From Dysgonomonas hofstadii (GTDB lineage: Bacteria > Bacteroidota > Bacteroidia > Bacteroidales > Dysgonomonadaceae), in the NCBI RefSeq assembly GCF_014196915.1, contig NZ_JACIEP010000008.1, positions 62,001 through 126,000 on the forward strand: a stretch of DNA of 64,000 nt, written 5' to 3'. The notes beneath the pieces are model-generated. The model was given only the letters and a program-made list of their open reading frames with translations, made no database searches and had not been told where the DNA came from. Position 1 is the first letter of the stretch. Each line of letters opens with the position of its first letter. Both the position numbers and the translations under genes were made by a program. Shown here piece by piece: positions 35,232 to 42,649 of this stretch.

Positions 35232-36296
35232 TTATTCAACCTCAATTATTTCAAACTTAGATTTCTTTACAAACAGTTTCAATTTGTTCAAATCCTTGAT
35301 TGTACTATAATCTCCTTTCAATACATAAGTAGCAGAGGATGAATCCAATGTTTCGATGGTAGCAGAGGATGAGCCCCATGTTTCGATGGTAGCAGAGGAT
35401 GAACCCAATGTTTTGATGGTAGCAGAGGATGAATCCAATGTTTTGATGGTAGCAGAGGATGAACCCAATGTTTTGATGGTAGCAGAGGATGAGCCCCATG
35501 TTTCGATGGTAGCAGAGGATGAATCCAATGTTTTGATGGTAGCAGAGGATGAACCCAATGTTTTGATGGTAGCAGAGGATGAACCCAATGTTTTGATGGT
35601 AGCAGAGGATGAGCCCCATGTTTCGATGGTAGCAGAGGATGAATCCAATGTTTTGATGGTAGCAGAGGATGAACCCAATGTTTTGATGGTAGCAGAGGAT
35701 GAACCCAATGTTTTGATGGTAGCAGAGGATGAGCCCCATGTTTCGATGGTAGCAGAGGATGAATCCAATGTTTTGATGGTAGCAGAGGATGAGCCCCATG
35801 TTTCGATGGTAGCAGAGGATGAATCCAATGTTTTGATGGTAGCAGAGGATGAGCCCCATGTTTCGATGGTAGCAGAGGATGAATCCAATGTTTTGATGGT
35901 AGCAGAGGATGAACCCAATGTTTTGATGGTAGCAGAGGATGAGCCCCATGTTTCGATGGTAGCAGAGGATGAATCCAATGTTTTGATGGTAGCAGAGGAT
36001 GAATCCAATGTTTTGATGGTAGCAGAGGATGAACCCAATAGCGTTACTGATTTGTCTTTAAATTCGTGTAATCCGGTAGTATATATTCCAAATTCTTCAA
36101 ACAGATCAGAAAAATTATCTATCATATACTGGGTGTCTAGCATCTTTTCTTTGTACGCCCAAACGATATTATCAACTATTACCTGAAGTAATTCTCTTTT
36201 CGATTCAGACTTATAAGCCCGTTTATATTCAGGTTGACATGCCTGACATTTTTTTGCCCTGTCAAGGACATCTTGTTTTAATTGGTTAAATTCCAT
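35232..36296 (-). CDS. Decapeptide-repeat phage protein
   Basis: A 354-aa protein in three parts. Residues 1-85 form a helical head with two cysteines (CQAC). Residues about 86-325 are 23 perfect or near-perfect 10-residue repeats of the form SSSATI(K/E)T(L/W)(D/G), with a partial 24th. About 30 residues form a charged C-terminal cap. The repeats suggest a beta-solenoid, possibly a binding or DNA-mimic rod. The start lies inside a TAACGCAATGG motif. Function unknown. Confidence 0.75.
   Translation of the reverse strand: MEFNQLKQDVLDRAKKCQACQPEYKRAYKSESKRELLQVIVDNIVWAYKEKMLDTQYMIDNFSDLFEEFGIYTTGLHEFKDKSVTLLGSSSATIKTLDSSSATIKTLDSSSATIETWGSSSATIKTLGSSSATIKTLDSSSATIETWGSSSATIKTLDSSSATIETWGSSSATIKTLDSSSATIETWGSSSATIKTLGSSSATIKTLGSSSATIKTLDSSSATIETWGSSSATIKTLGSSSATIKTLGSSSATIKTLDSSSATIETWGSSSATIKTLGSSSATIKTLDSSSATIKTLGSSSATIETWGSSSATIETLDSSSATYVLKGDYSTIKDLNKLKLFVKKSKFEIIEVE
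35325..36042 (-). repeat. 30-bp tandem repeat array in the decapeptide gene
   Basis: About 24 copies of a 30-base unit with three main variants. Higher-order blocks are visible: a four-unit block (two KTLG, KTLD, ETWG) occurs twice in a row, and a two-unit block (KTLD, ETWG) recurs. The near identity at the DNA level points to recent expansion and contraction by recombination or slippage. The frames on the other strand and in other phases are also open, as expected of a period divisible by three. Confidence 0.9.
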
Positions 36297-36314
36297 TGCG
36301 TTATATTTATATGA

Positions 36315-36503
36315 TTAGTAAATTTGAATTTCTCTTCCCTCCGAGTTATGATAGTCCACCATCTTCTCTTTCTGCCTTTCGTCTTTGCCCTCGTCTGGTT
36401 CAATGATATGCTCTTTGATGAGAATAACTAAGAGGAACGCTACTAGAATGAGAAATAACTGTACGAGATAATATCCTGTTGTTTTTGTCTTATCTTTTTT
36501 CAT
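36315..36503 (-). CDS. Single-pass membrane protein, 62 aa
   Basis: A short protein with one transmembrane helix (YYLVQLFLILVAFLLVILI at about residues 11-29), a Lys-rich N-terminus and a charged tail that may face either side. It overlaps the upstream gene by 4 bases. It may be involved in superinfection immunity or envelope function, without evidence. Confidence 0.55.
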   Translation of the reverse strand: MKKDKTKTTGYYLVQLFLILVAFLLVILIKEHIIEPDEGKDERQKEKMVDYHNSEGREIQIY

Positions 36504-36856
36504 GATAGTTGGTTTTCAAGTTCGTATTCTTCCTCTTCTTTAGAATTGAGGTTGTATATGGAGTCAATAAGTAAGCCGTTGAAAACGTCCTCGTATTCTT
36601 CGATGGACTTATATTCATCATCCACCTTGTACATTACATACACATTTTGAAATTTTATCCTGCGGTAGGTGAAGCCACCATAATTTACCTCTACATGTAT
36701 TGCGATACCATTGGCACACTCAAATTCAAAGAGATTATAACCATCTTGGTTGTAAATATCGATCTCGTCCATTATTGACTTGTGGATACTCTCAATGTCT
36801 TTTTCTGTAAGACAAGGCTTGAATGAATCGATTCTGATTAGTTTGATTGCTTCCAT
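36500..36856 (-). CDS. Phage protein of unknown function, 118 aa
   Basis: An acidic alpha/beta protein (ANGIAIHVEVNYGGFTYRRIKF) with no family recognised. A TAACGCAAT motif lies 8 bases before its start. It overlaps the membrane protein gene. Confidence 0.5.
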   Translation of the reverse strand: MEAIKLIRIDSFKPCLTEKDIESIHKSIMDEIDIYNQDGYNLFEFECANGIAIHVEVNYGGFTYRRIKFQNVYVMYKVDDEYKSIEEYEDVFNGLLIDSIYNLNSKEEEEYELENQLS

Positions 36857-36883
36857 AATATGTAATTGCGTTACTTATTTATT

Positions 36884-37081
36884 TTAATATTGCGCCTTCC
36901 AATATCTTTGTATTTCACTACCGGTATAGAATCTCCGTCCATTGGCTCTTCTAAAGCCACATTTGATAATTCCGTCGATAGTGTGCCTGTATAGTGTTTT
37001 GCGGTCAATATCTAAGATTTTCGATGCTTCACTAACCGAATATCTTCCTGATGCTACAACCGCTGGCTCTGTTACTGTCAT
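36884..37081 (-). CDS. Excisionase/Cro-type helix-turn-helix protein
   Basis: A 65-aa protein with a MerR/HTH_17-like DNA-binding domain: YSVSEASKILDIDRKTLYRHT then a basic wing (FRRANGRRFYTGSEIQRYW). Proteins of this type serve as excisionases or Cro-like regulators. It is encoded among the first early genes, next to the control region. Confidence 0.7.
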   Translation of the reverse strand: MTVTEPAVVASGRYSVSEASKILDIDRKTLYRHTIDGIIKCGFRRANGRRFYTGSEIQRYWKAQY

Positions 37082-37093
37082 ATTATCTTGATC

Positions 37094-37438
37094 TTATAGT
37101 GTAGAATATATTATTACGAATTCGGTGTATTCTTCTCGGTGTCTAATTCGGAAACGTCTTTTGTCGAAATTATCAACTGAGAGGGTAAAGAGAACTAATA
37201 AGCATGTACACGCTGACAGTATACTTTTTCTTTGTTCTACAAAACTTGCCCCGAAGAATTCACACCAGTAATAAGCTGTTAGCTCAGATGCTTTCTGTAG
37301 ATTAAGCTTAATCTTTATATTGCAGATAGTCTTTCTTATCGTTTCACGAGATCTGTATAGTTTATTCGCTATCTCATCGGGAGTTAGTCCGATGGAGTGC
37401 AACTGCAATATTTCTTCTTCGCGTGTCGTTAGTTTCAT
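37094..37438 (-). CDS. LuxR-type DNA-binding protein with a hydrophobic helix
   Basis: A 114-aa protein. Residues 3-60 are a LuxR/GerE helix-turn-helix (LTTREEEILQLHSIGLTPDEI and LYRSRETIRKTICNIKIKL). Residues about 76-92 are hydrophobic (ILSACTCLLVLFTLSV), possibly a membrane anchor, and the tail is basic. It may regulate early phage genes, and a membrane-tethered form is possible. Confidence 0.65.
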   Translation of the reverse strand: MKLTTREEEILQLHSIGLTPDEIANKLYRSRETIRKTICNIKIKLNLQKASELTAYYWCEFFGASFVEQRKSILSACTCLLVLFTLSVDNFDKRRFRIRHREEYTEFVIIYSTL

Positions 37439-37441
37439 GTT

Positions 37442-37642
37442 TTATAGCTCTTGCAGTTGTTCCTCTCTTTTGCAGACTATATCTTTCAGGCAAGTCATAA
37501 TCCTAATAAATGAGTCCGACCATTCTTCTTTTGAAAGCTTATAGTTTTTGTAATAGGGTTGTGTTGATTTAAATCCGGCTTGTTTACAAGCTTCGGTTAT
37601 ATCACTTTTTTTAATTTTTTCTTTCCAATCTTTCATAATCAT
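37442..37642 (-). CDS. Small helical early protein, possible Cro-type regulator
   Basis: A 66-aa protein whose central segment (ITEACKQAGFKSTQPYYKNYKL) looks like a helix-turn-helix. It is the second early gene and overlaps the stop of the 56-aa gene by one base (TAATG). Function is inferred from position and motif-like sequence. Confidence 0.5.
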   Translation of the reverse strand: MIMKDWKEKIKKSDITEACKQAGFKSTQPYYKNYKLSKEEWSDSFIRIMTCLKDIVCKREEQLQEL

Positions 37643-37812
37643 TATAAAATTACTTTTGAACCGTCTTTATAAACAGGGTTATATAATCTATCCGCAACAC
37701 GCGAAAGAGATTGATTTGAGTATAATATCGCTTCATCTTTGCGGCGTACTAGTTGAAAATAACTAAGGCCATTATTGCTTACCAATTCGATGTAGTACTT
37801 TGAATTTTCCAC
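37642..37812 (-). CDS. Small early protein with GTG start, 56 aa
   Basis: A frame from the GTG at 37812 to the TAA at 37642-37644 reads MENSKYYIELVSNNGLSYF and closes with DGSKVIL. Codon use and strand pattern look coding. An AGGAGT sequence lies about 17 bases upstream. Its stop and the next start share one base (TAATG), which shows coupling. It is the first leftward gene after the control region. Confidence 0.55.
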   Translation of the reverse strand: MENSKYYIELVSNNGLSYFQLVRRKDEAILYSNQSLSRVADRLYNPVYKDGSKVIL

Positions 37813-37911
37813 AATCTTTCAAATTTTTACTCCTTTTGGATTATTTTATTTATTATCTTTATCTGTTTTCTTTGTGATTAGATTATTATTTAATAATTAT
37901 CACATGACAAA

Positions 37912-37981
37912 AGTAAAGAATCTTTACTATCAAAAACAAAGATTCTTGTTAATAATTGTAAATAAAGTAAAGATTTTTTAC
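37912..37981. promoter_or_regulatory. Operator-like palindromes in the divergent control region
   Basis: Three related sites lie within 70 bases: AGTAAAGA..TCTTTACT at 37912-37928, AACAA..TTGTT at 37935-37950, and GTAAA..TTTAC at 37967-37981, all sharing an AAAGATT-type core. They lie between the repressor start (37984, rightward) and the early gene start at 37812 (leftward). This is a usual CI operator arrangement. The third site abuts the repressor start, so the repressor may control itself. Confidence 0.65.
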
Positions 37982-37983
37982 CT

Positions 37984-38697
37984 GTGGAGATTTTTGATAG
38001 ATTAAAGCTTGTAGTTAAGTGGATTATAGGAGCGGGGTATGCCAGTACACAAAAAGATGTTGGGGTATTATTGGGATATAAAAACGAGTCGTCATTTTCC
38101 CAATTGCTAAATGGTAAAAAATCTTTACCTTCCTCATTCATTAAAAAACTCAATGATATTGATAATAGGATAAATACAAATTGGCTTCTTACCGGGGAAG
38201 GCGACATGCTTAAAAACTCTAAACCTTTTAAAAGCGAAGTAACACCTGTGCCTGAAGGAGAATATATGATGGTTGAGTATGTCGATCTAAGAGCTTCTGC
38301 AGGGAAGTTAGGTGGTGCAGATATAGATCAATTGCCGGAAACGCATAAGCGACTTGTGCCAAAGGAGTACGCCAAGGGTGGATTTTTGGTAGTACGTGTT
38401 GATGGCGATAGTATGGATGATGGTACAAAGCGTTCATTATCTGATGGCGATGAAGTACTTGTTTACCAACATGAAGGTGGTATAATGGATGCACTACCAA
38501 TTAGAAAAACGCTATTTGTGATAACAACGAGAGAGGGCAATGTATTGAAGCAGATAACAGAGATAAATACAGATGAGAAATACATTGTTTGTCATTCATT
38601 CAATACCCAATACCCTGATTTTAAAATAGATTTTACGGATATATATCAGATCTTTATAGTCTGCAAGGTTACACAAAAACAAATTAGTTTAATTTAA
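37984..38697 (+). CDS. CI/LexA-like phage repressor with S24 self-cleavage domain
   Basis: A 237-aa repressor. The N-terminal 50 residues form a helix-turn-helix (ASTQKDVGVLLGYKNESSFSQ). The C-terminal S24 peptidase has a probable Ala106-Gly107 cleavage site in ASAGK, nucleophile Ser143 in GDSMDDG, and a candidate catalytic Lys175 in RKTLFVIT. SOS-dependent self-cleavage would induce the prophage. Translation starts at a GTG after three operator-like sites. Confidence 0.9.
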   Translation: MEIFDRLKLVVKWIIGAGYASTQKDVGVLLGYKNESSFSQLLNGKKSLPSSFIKKLNDIDNRINTNWLLTGEGDMLKNSKPFKSEVTPVPEGEYMMVEYVDLRASAGKLGGADIDQLPETHKRLVPKEYAKGGFLVVRVDGDSMDDGTKRSLSDGDEVLVYQHEGGIMDALPIRKTLFVITTREGNVLKQITEINTDEKYIVCHSFNTQYPDFKIDFTDIYQIFIVCKVTQKQISLI

Positions 38698-38801
38698 TTA
38701 TAGTCGTATCACACCTGAAAGAAAGAAAAGTCAAAAAAACTGAAGATAAGACCGCCGACAATAAACAAAAGAGTTAGAAGCAGCTATTACTAAAATATAA
38801 A

Positions 38802-39347
38802 ATGATGAGTAAAATGTTATCTCCTGAAGATTGGCAATTACATGATGCTTTTAGGAATATTATAGCTTACGAAAGCCTGCCTATTCATACGCTCGAAATT
38901 GCAGAACTAATTTATAATGACGATTTGGCACTGGAATCTCTTAATGGAGTATTATCAAAGTATGCAATCAAGAATATTCGCAATATAAATAACGATCTAC
39001 TTGATTTGGTTATTTTGTATATCCATGAAGTCCTGAAAGATGGGGTAATCGAAGAACAAGAGAAACGGAATATAGAAGTCTTTAAACTCTATTTCAAAAT
39101 AAGAGAAGGTGACTTCTACCAGAAGAAGAAAAGAGAAATAGAAAACATATTACGCATTCAGTTTGAAAAATTATATTTCGATGATAAAATCACAAAGGAA
39201 GAAGCTTTTCATAACTTTCTATTAAGGGATATCTTCGATTTAAGCCATGAACAATATGACAGATTTAAAGAGAAAGAAGTTCGCCGCGCTTTAGATAATG
39301 GTTCTAATATCAAAGACCTGGACACCTCCATTATTCCTAAAAAGTGA
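38802..39347 (+). CDS. Lysogeny-block protein of unknown function, 181 aa
   Basis: A helical, charged protein (LKDGVIEEQEKRNIEVFKLYF region recalls TerB-like helices, weakly). It lies 104 bases downstream of the repressor on the same strand, so it is probably expressed in the lysogen. It may be an immunity or defence gene, but this is only inferred from position. Confidence 0.55.
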   Translation: MMSKMLSPEDWQLHDAFRNIIAYESLPIHTLEIAELIYNDDLALESLNGVLSKYAIKNIRNINNDLLDLVILYIHEVLKDGVIEEQEKRNIEVFKLYFKIREGDFYQKKKREIENILRIQFEKLYFDDKITKEEAFHNFLLRDIFDLSHEQYDRFKEKEVRRALDNGSNIKDLDTSIIPKK

Positions 39348-39461
39348 TTTAATATAGCCAATAGGTAAAAGAGGCATATAAGAAACTTATTTGCTAAGTG
39401 TGGAAGGTTGTTAAGATATTGGTAAATGAAGGTTGGTAAATATATTAATTATTATGTAGTT

Positions 39462-39746
39462 ATGGAAAAAATAAAAAGTAAAAAAATAAAGACTTTAGAT
39501 AGTTATTTGGATTGGGATGCTTATATTTTCCAGTTTATCTCTCTTTTGGCTAGCATAGGTGTGTTCATGGGCATTGTTGCTTTGTTATACAGCAATATAA
39601 CCCTTGCGTTGATAGTGGGTGTCATAGCTTCCGTTGTGTGTTTTCAGATATTTCATGTAGTTATCAGCTATTTCAGAGTTCAATCTGAAATATTACGCAC
39701 ATTGAAACGCATAGAATCGAAGTTGGATAAACCAGATAAGGACTAA
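39462..39746 (+). CDS. Two-helix membrane protein of the lysogeny block
   Basis: About 94 aa from the ATG at 39462; an upstream in-frame ATG at 39426 is an alternative. Two hydrophobic helices (FISLLASIGVFMGIVALLY and LALIVGVIASVVCFQIF) are followed by a C-terminal coiled coil (ILRTLKRIESKLDK). Such proteins in lysogeny blocks may mediate superinfection exclusion. Confidence 0.55.
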   Translation: MEKIKSKKIKTLDSYLDWDAYIFQFISLLASIGVFMGIVALLYSNITLALIVGVIASVVCFQIFHVVISYFRVQSEILRTLKRIESKLDKPDKD

Positions 39747-39780
39747 GGTGGTATATGTATTTTAAAAACCAAACAGAATT

Positions 39781-40059
39781 ATGACCAACGAGGAAAAAGA
39801 TAGAAACCAGCAATTATTTAATGAGTTTATTCGAGAATTCAAAAAAATAAAGAGCAATCCTGTTTACTTTATGGAATACTATTATAACAGATTATTCCCT
39901 GATAAAATAGTATTAATGGATGATGAAGATAGGCAGGAGCTTTACGATCACTTTAAAGGGATTCCTTTTATTCGTGACTCAGAAGATTGGAATAAACTAA
40001 ACAAAATAGAAGAACGCCGAAAAGAAAAAGGATTGAAAGATTGGGAATACGAAGATTAA
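39781..40059 (+). CDS. Small charged protein of the lysogeny block, 92 aa
   Basis: An acidic and helical protein with no family recognised. It starts 34 bases after the membrane protein gene and ends 15 bases before the HTH-like gene, so the lysogeny genes appear co-transcribed. Confidence 0.55.
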   Translation: MTNEEKDRNQQLFNEFIREFKKIKSNPVYFMEYYYNRLFPDKIVLMDDEDRQELYDHFKGIPFIRDSEDWNKLNKIEERRKEKGLKDWEYED

Positions 40060-40074
40060 ACCTTTTAATAAATA

Positions 40075-40386
40075 ATGGAGGAAAACAAATCAACAAATCG
40101 AAAGAATAATACAACCCTTGCCGGCCAGCAAATTGTTACCAGGTTTTATATAGCTGTCCATGAAATTATAAATAGAAAAACGATCCGAGGGGTGCAAACA
40201 TTTACACGGATGTATGGTATCGATCGCAGAGCTTTCAAAATAGTGGAGGCTAATCCGCAAAGAAAGATGTTTGATACAGGATGGCTGAATTATCTGGTGA
40301 AAGATTTCAATGTAAATCCGGAATGGTTATTAACAGGTAGAGGTTCTATGTTTAAAGAAGATTCTGTAACTGTCAAAAAGGCATAA
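40075..40386 (+). CDS. HTH-like protein, last gene before the attachment site
   Basis: A 103-aa protein ending with VNPEWLLTGRGSMF, the same turn that closes the DNA-binding domain of the CI-like repressor (TNWLLTGEGDML). It resembles a repressor N-domain without the S24 part. A helix-turn-helix lies around residues 35-65 (VQTFTRMYGIDRRAFKIVE). It may antagonise or modulate the repressor. Confidence 0.6.
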   Translation: MEENKSTNRKNNTTLAGQQIVTRFYIAVHEIINRKTIRGVQTFTRMYGIDRRAFKIVEANPQRKMFDTGWLNYLVKDFNVNPEWLLTGRGSMFKEDSVTVKKA

Positions 40387-40476
40387 ATTGAATACCGCTG
40401 TGCAATTTTTGTGCAATTAGAATAGACAAGACATTAAAACACTATTTATCAGATAGATGGAAATGCTAAAATATAT

Positions 40477-40534
40477 CTGGAAAGCGTGTATACCCCTAAA
40501 GGGTATCGAGAGTTCGAATCTCTTCCTCTCCGCA
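40477..40534 (+). other. Phage attachment site: 3' part of tRNA-Ser(GGA)
   Basis: The sequence from the anticodon (CTGGAAAGCGTG) through a class II variable arm (TATACCCC/GGGTATC) and T arm (GAGAG, TTCGAAT, CTCTT) to CCTCTCCGC is the 3' two-thirds of a tRNA-Ser(GGA). The 5' part is absent here. This is the typical right end left when a phage integrates into a tRNA gene. The whole tRNA should lie left of the window with the same 58-base core. Confidence 0.85.
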
Positions 40535-40541
40535 TAGATAG

Positions 40542-40570
40542 ACAGTTATACGATGTATAGCTGTTTTTTC
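40542..40570 (+). terminator. tRNA terminator beyond the attachment site
   Basis: The arms ACAGTTATAC and GTATAGCTGT (10 pairs including one G-U) close on a three-base loop and are followed by TTTTTTC. It is the original terminator of the tRNA-Ser gene, now separated from its tRNA by the prophage. Confidence 0.75.
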
Positions 40571-40648
40571 TTTTATGCCTTACCTCCCAATTTTATCTAC
40601 GAATTTACTACATTTTAGAGTGCTTGTGTTCTCAATTGTGTTACCCAA

Positions 40649-40783
40649 ATGAGTACAACTATTGATGTAATTTGTTATAAATACAAACCACTAAAAAACA
40701 AAGAATTACCTTTAAAATTAAGATTGACAAAAGACTTTATGTGTATAACCGTTGGAGGACAGCGTATCGAGACAAATTATTGA
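40649..40783 (+). pseudogene. Remnant of a Bacteroidota tyrosine integrase N-terminus
   Basis: A 44-codon frame opens with MSTTIDVICYKYKPL, then ELPLKLRLTKD and ITVGGQRI. This pattern matches the arm-type DNA-binding domain (SAM-like domain 5 group) of Bacteroidota tyrosine recombinases. It stops at 40781-40783 and no core or catalytic domain follows. It lies on the host side of the attachment site, so it is probably a relic of an older element in the same tRNA. Confidence 0.6.
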
Positions 40784-41002
40784 TAGAAAAAGGATTTGTC
40801 ACCAAGGCTAAAGTCAAATGGTGGGATGGTATTGATTATCAATATCCATACCTATAGAAAGATAATAAAGCTGATGTGGAATACAAGAAATCATGGAACG
40901 ACCCTAGATTAAAGACGGAAAAACAAAAGCAATGCAAAATGCCACTCAACAAGAGGATAAGAAAAAAGGCTAGGTTTTTAACTATTTTGGAAAGACGTTC
41001 TG

Positions 41003-42646
41003 TCATTTTCCTTTCCATTCTAGTTTTATAACCTGCTCACAATATTTTGTGACCATTTCGCGGTGAGTAATGAATATTAGTGTCTTACCTTTCGTTTTCG
41101 AAAGAAGCTGTTCTATAAGCTTTTGTTCGGTTTCTTTATCCAACGAAGAACTGAACTCATCCAATAATAGAATGCTGCCAGGGCGAAGTAGTCCTCGTGC
41201 AATACAGATGCGTTGCGCCTGTCCTTCACTCAACCCTGCTCCACGTTCGCCGCAGATAGTATTTAATTCATCCGGCAGGTCATAGACGAACTCTGCAGCG
41301 GCTGTTTGTAAGACTTTTTCGATTTGTTCTTTCGTTGCAGTTGGATTACCAAGCAGAAGATTATCCCGTATCGTTCCGCTAAGTAAGGTATTTCCTTGCG
41401 GCACATAAATCATATTACGGCGGGTAAGAGAGCTTACTTTTGCTTTCTGTTTTTCGTTGTATAAATATATTTGTCCTTTTTGAGGATGCAATAGAGCAAG
41501 TATCAACCGGATAAGAGTACTTTTGCCTGTACCGGTTTCACCTACGATTGCTGTACGACTACCCGGTACAAAGTCAAAAGAAAAATCACTGATTACTTCC
41601 CTATGGTCATTAGGATAGCAGAATGAAACATTATCAAAGCGGATACCAATATTTTTATTAAGTACCTGTTGTTCACCTTGTTCATCTAAAGGGATATCAC
41701 TTAGCTCTTTTAACTGTTCTACTGATGTAAGTGATTGAGCTAAAAATGGAACATAATGGCTCAGATCGACCATTGGCCGTTGTACTTGTCCCACTAATTG
41801 TAGAAAGGCAGTCATTACCCCAAAGGATACTGTTCCCTCATAGATTCCATTTACACCCCAAAGAAATGCGGTAACATATCCGGTAGCAAATCCTGCCATG
41901 ACCAATGTACGGGAGAAAAGTGTAAAATTTATACGCTTCAAGGTTTGCCCATATAAAATATTTTGAAAGAAACTTAACTTGTCCGTAACAACTTTGTTTT
42001 GGACGAGGGTTTGTATCAATACCTTATGCTGAATTTTCTCTTGTATGTGTGATTGTGCTTGGCTGTCGGTAGTTCGTATTTTTTTCGTTAAACTACGCAT
42101 CCGTTTCATATAAAACTTACTGAACAGCAAGAATACAGGCATAATAAAAGCCATTACCCAACCCATACGTGCATCCAACCGGATGAGGAAAAGAAAAGCT
42201 GTTACCATCTGAAAACAGACAACAATAACAGACGGAAGAGTTTTACAAAGAGTTTCGGAGACCTGTCGTACATCCTCTTCCATTCGATTGATAACATCGC
42301 CACTATGAAAATGCTCTTTGCCGTCCCAGCTACTTAGCATCACATGCGAAAAAAGAGTATGTCTCAATTTGTTTTTCAGACGTATGTCATTCCCATTTTC
42401 TAAACGATGACTCCATGCCAAAAGAGACAACTCAATTATTACAACAATTACTAAAAGAACAGCATTATGTAAAATATTGCCGTCAATGGTATGGCTGGCA
42501 ATATCTATAAGTTGCTTGCATACCCATACAAATAGTAAAGATACACATACTCGTAATACTCCGATTATACTGCTCAGTAACATGCTGGAACGAACTTCTT
42601 TCGATGCATCCCATAACCAATGGATGTGTTGTCTTAAATTCATCAA
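41003..42646 (-). CDS. ABC transporter, fused permease and ATPase
   Basis: A 547-aa half-transporter. About six membrane helices lie within residues 20-310. The ATPase domain has GETGTGKST as Walker A, LSEGQAQ as signature (a variant of LSGGQ) and ILLLDEFSSSLD as Walker B. It exports small molecules or peptides, probably as a dimer. No C39 peptidase domain is present, so it does not trim a leader itself. It is the last gene of the five-gene module and lies 3 bases from the nucleotidyltransferase gene. Confidence 0.85.
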   Translation of the reverse strand: MMNLRQHIHWLWDASKEVRSSMLLSSIIGVLRVCVSLLFVWVCKQLIDIASHTIDGNILHNAVLLVIVVIIELSLLAWSHRLENGNDIRLKNKLRHTLFSHVMLSSWDGKEHFHSGDVINRMEEDVRQVSETLCKTLPSVIVVCFQMVTAFLFLIRLDARMGWVMAFIMPVFLLFSKFYMKRMRSLTKKIRTTDSQAQSHIQEKIQHKVLIQTLVQNKVVTDKLSFFQNILYGQTLKRINFTLFSRTLVMAGFATGYVTAFLWGVNGIYEGTVSFGVMTAFLQLVGQVQRPMVDLSHYVPFLAQSLTSVEQLKELSDIPLDEQGEQQVLNKNIGIRFDNVSFCYPNDHREVISDFSFDFVPGSRTAIVGETGTGKSTLIRLILALLHPQKGQIYLYNEKQKAKVSSLTRRNMIYVPQGNTLLSGTIRDNLLLGNPTATKEQIEKVLQTAAAEFVYDLPDELNTICGERGAGLSEGQAQRICIARGLLRPGSILLLDEFSSSLDKETEQKLIEQLLSKTKGKTLIFITHREMVTKYCEQVIKLEWKGK

Positions 42647-42649
42647 TGC

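Larger units (their letters stand above)
40387..41002. other. Prophage-host junction without intact genes
   Basis: This stretch holds the tRNA-Ser attachment fragment (40477-40534), a terminator (40542-40570) and an integrase remnant (40649-40783). A degenerate frame around 40785-40970 (fragment VKWWDGIDYQYPYL followed by a stop) is also present. The left part belongs to the phage and the right part to host DNA or an older element. Confidence 0.7.

Noticed and set aside
35325-36042. CRISPR-like array of 30-base repeats
   Set aside because: The repeats are directly adjacent with no unique spacers and are in frame with a protein gene.
35305-36186. Long open frames on both strands across the repeat array
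   Set aside because: They follow from a 30-base repeat free of stops in several frames. Only the minus-strand 354-aa frame has non-repeat head and tail domains and a coupled start.
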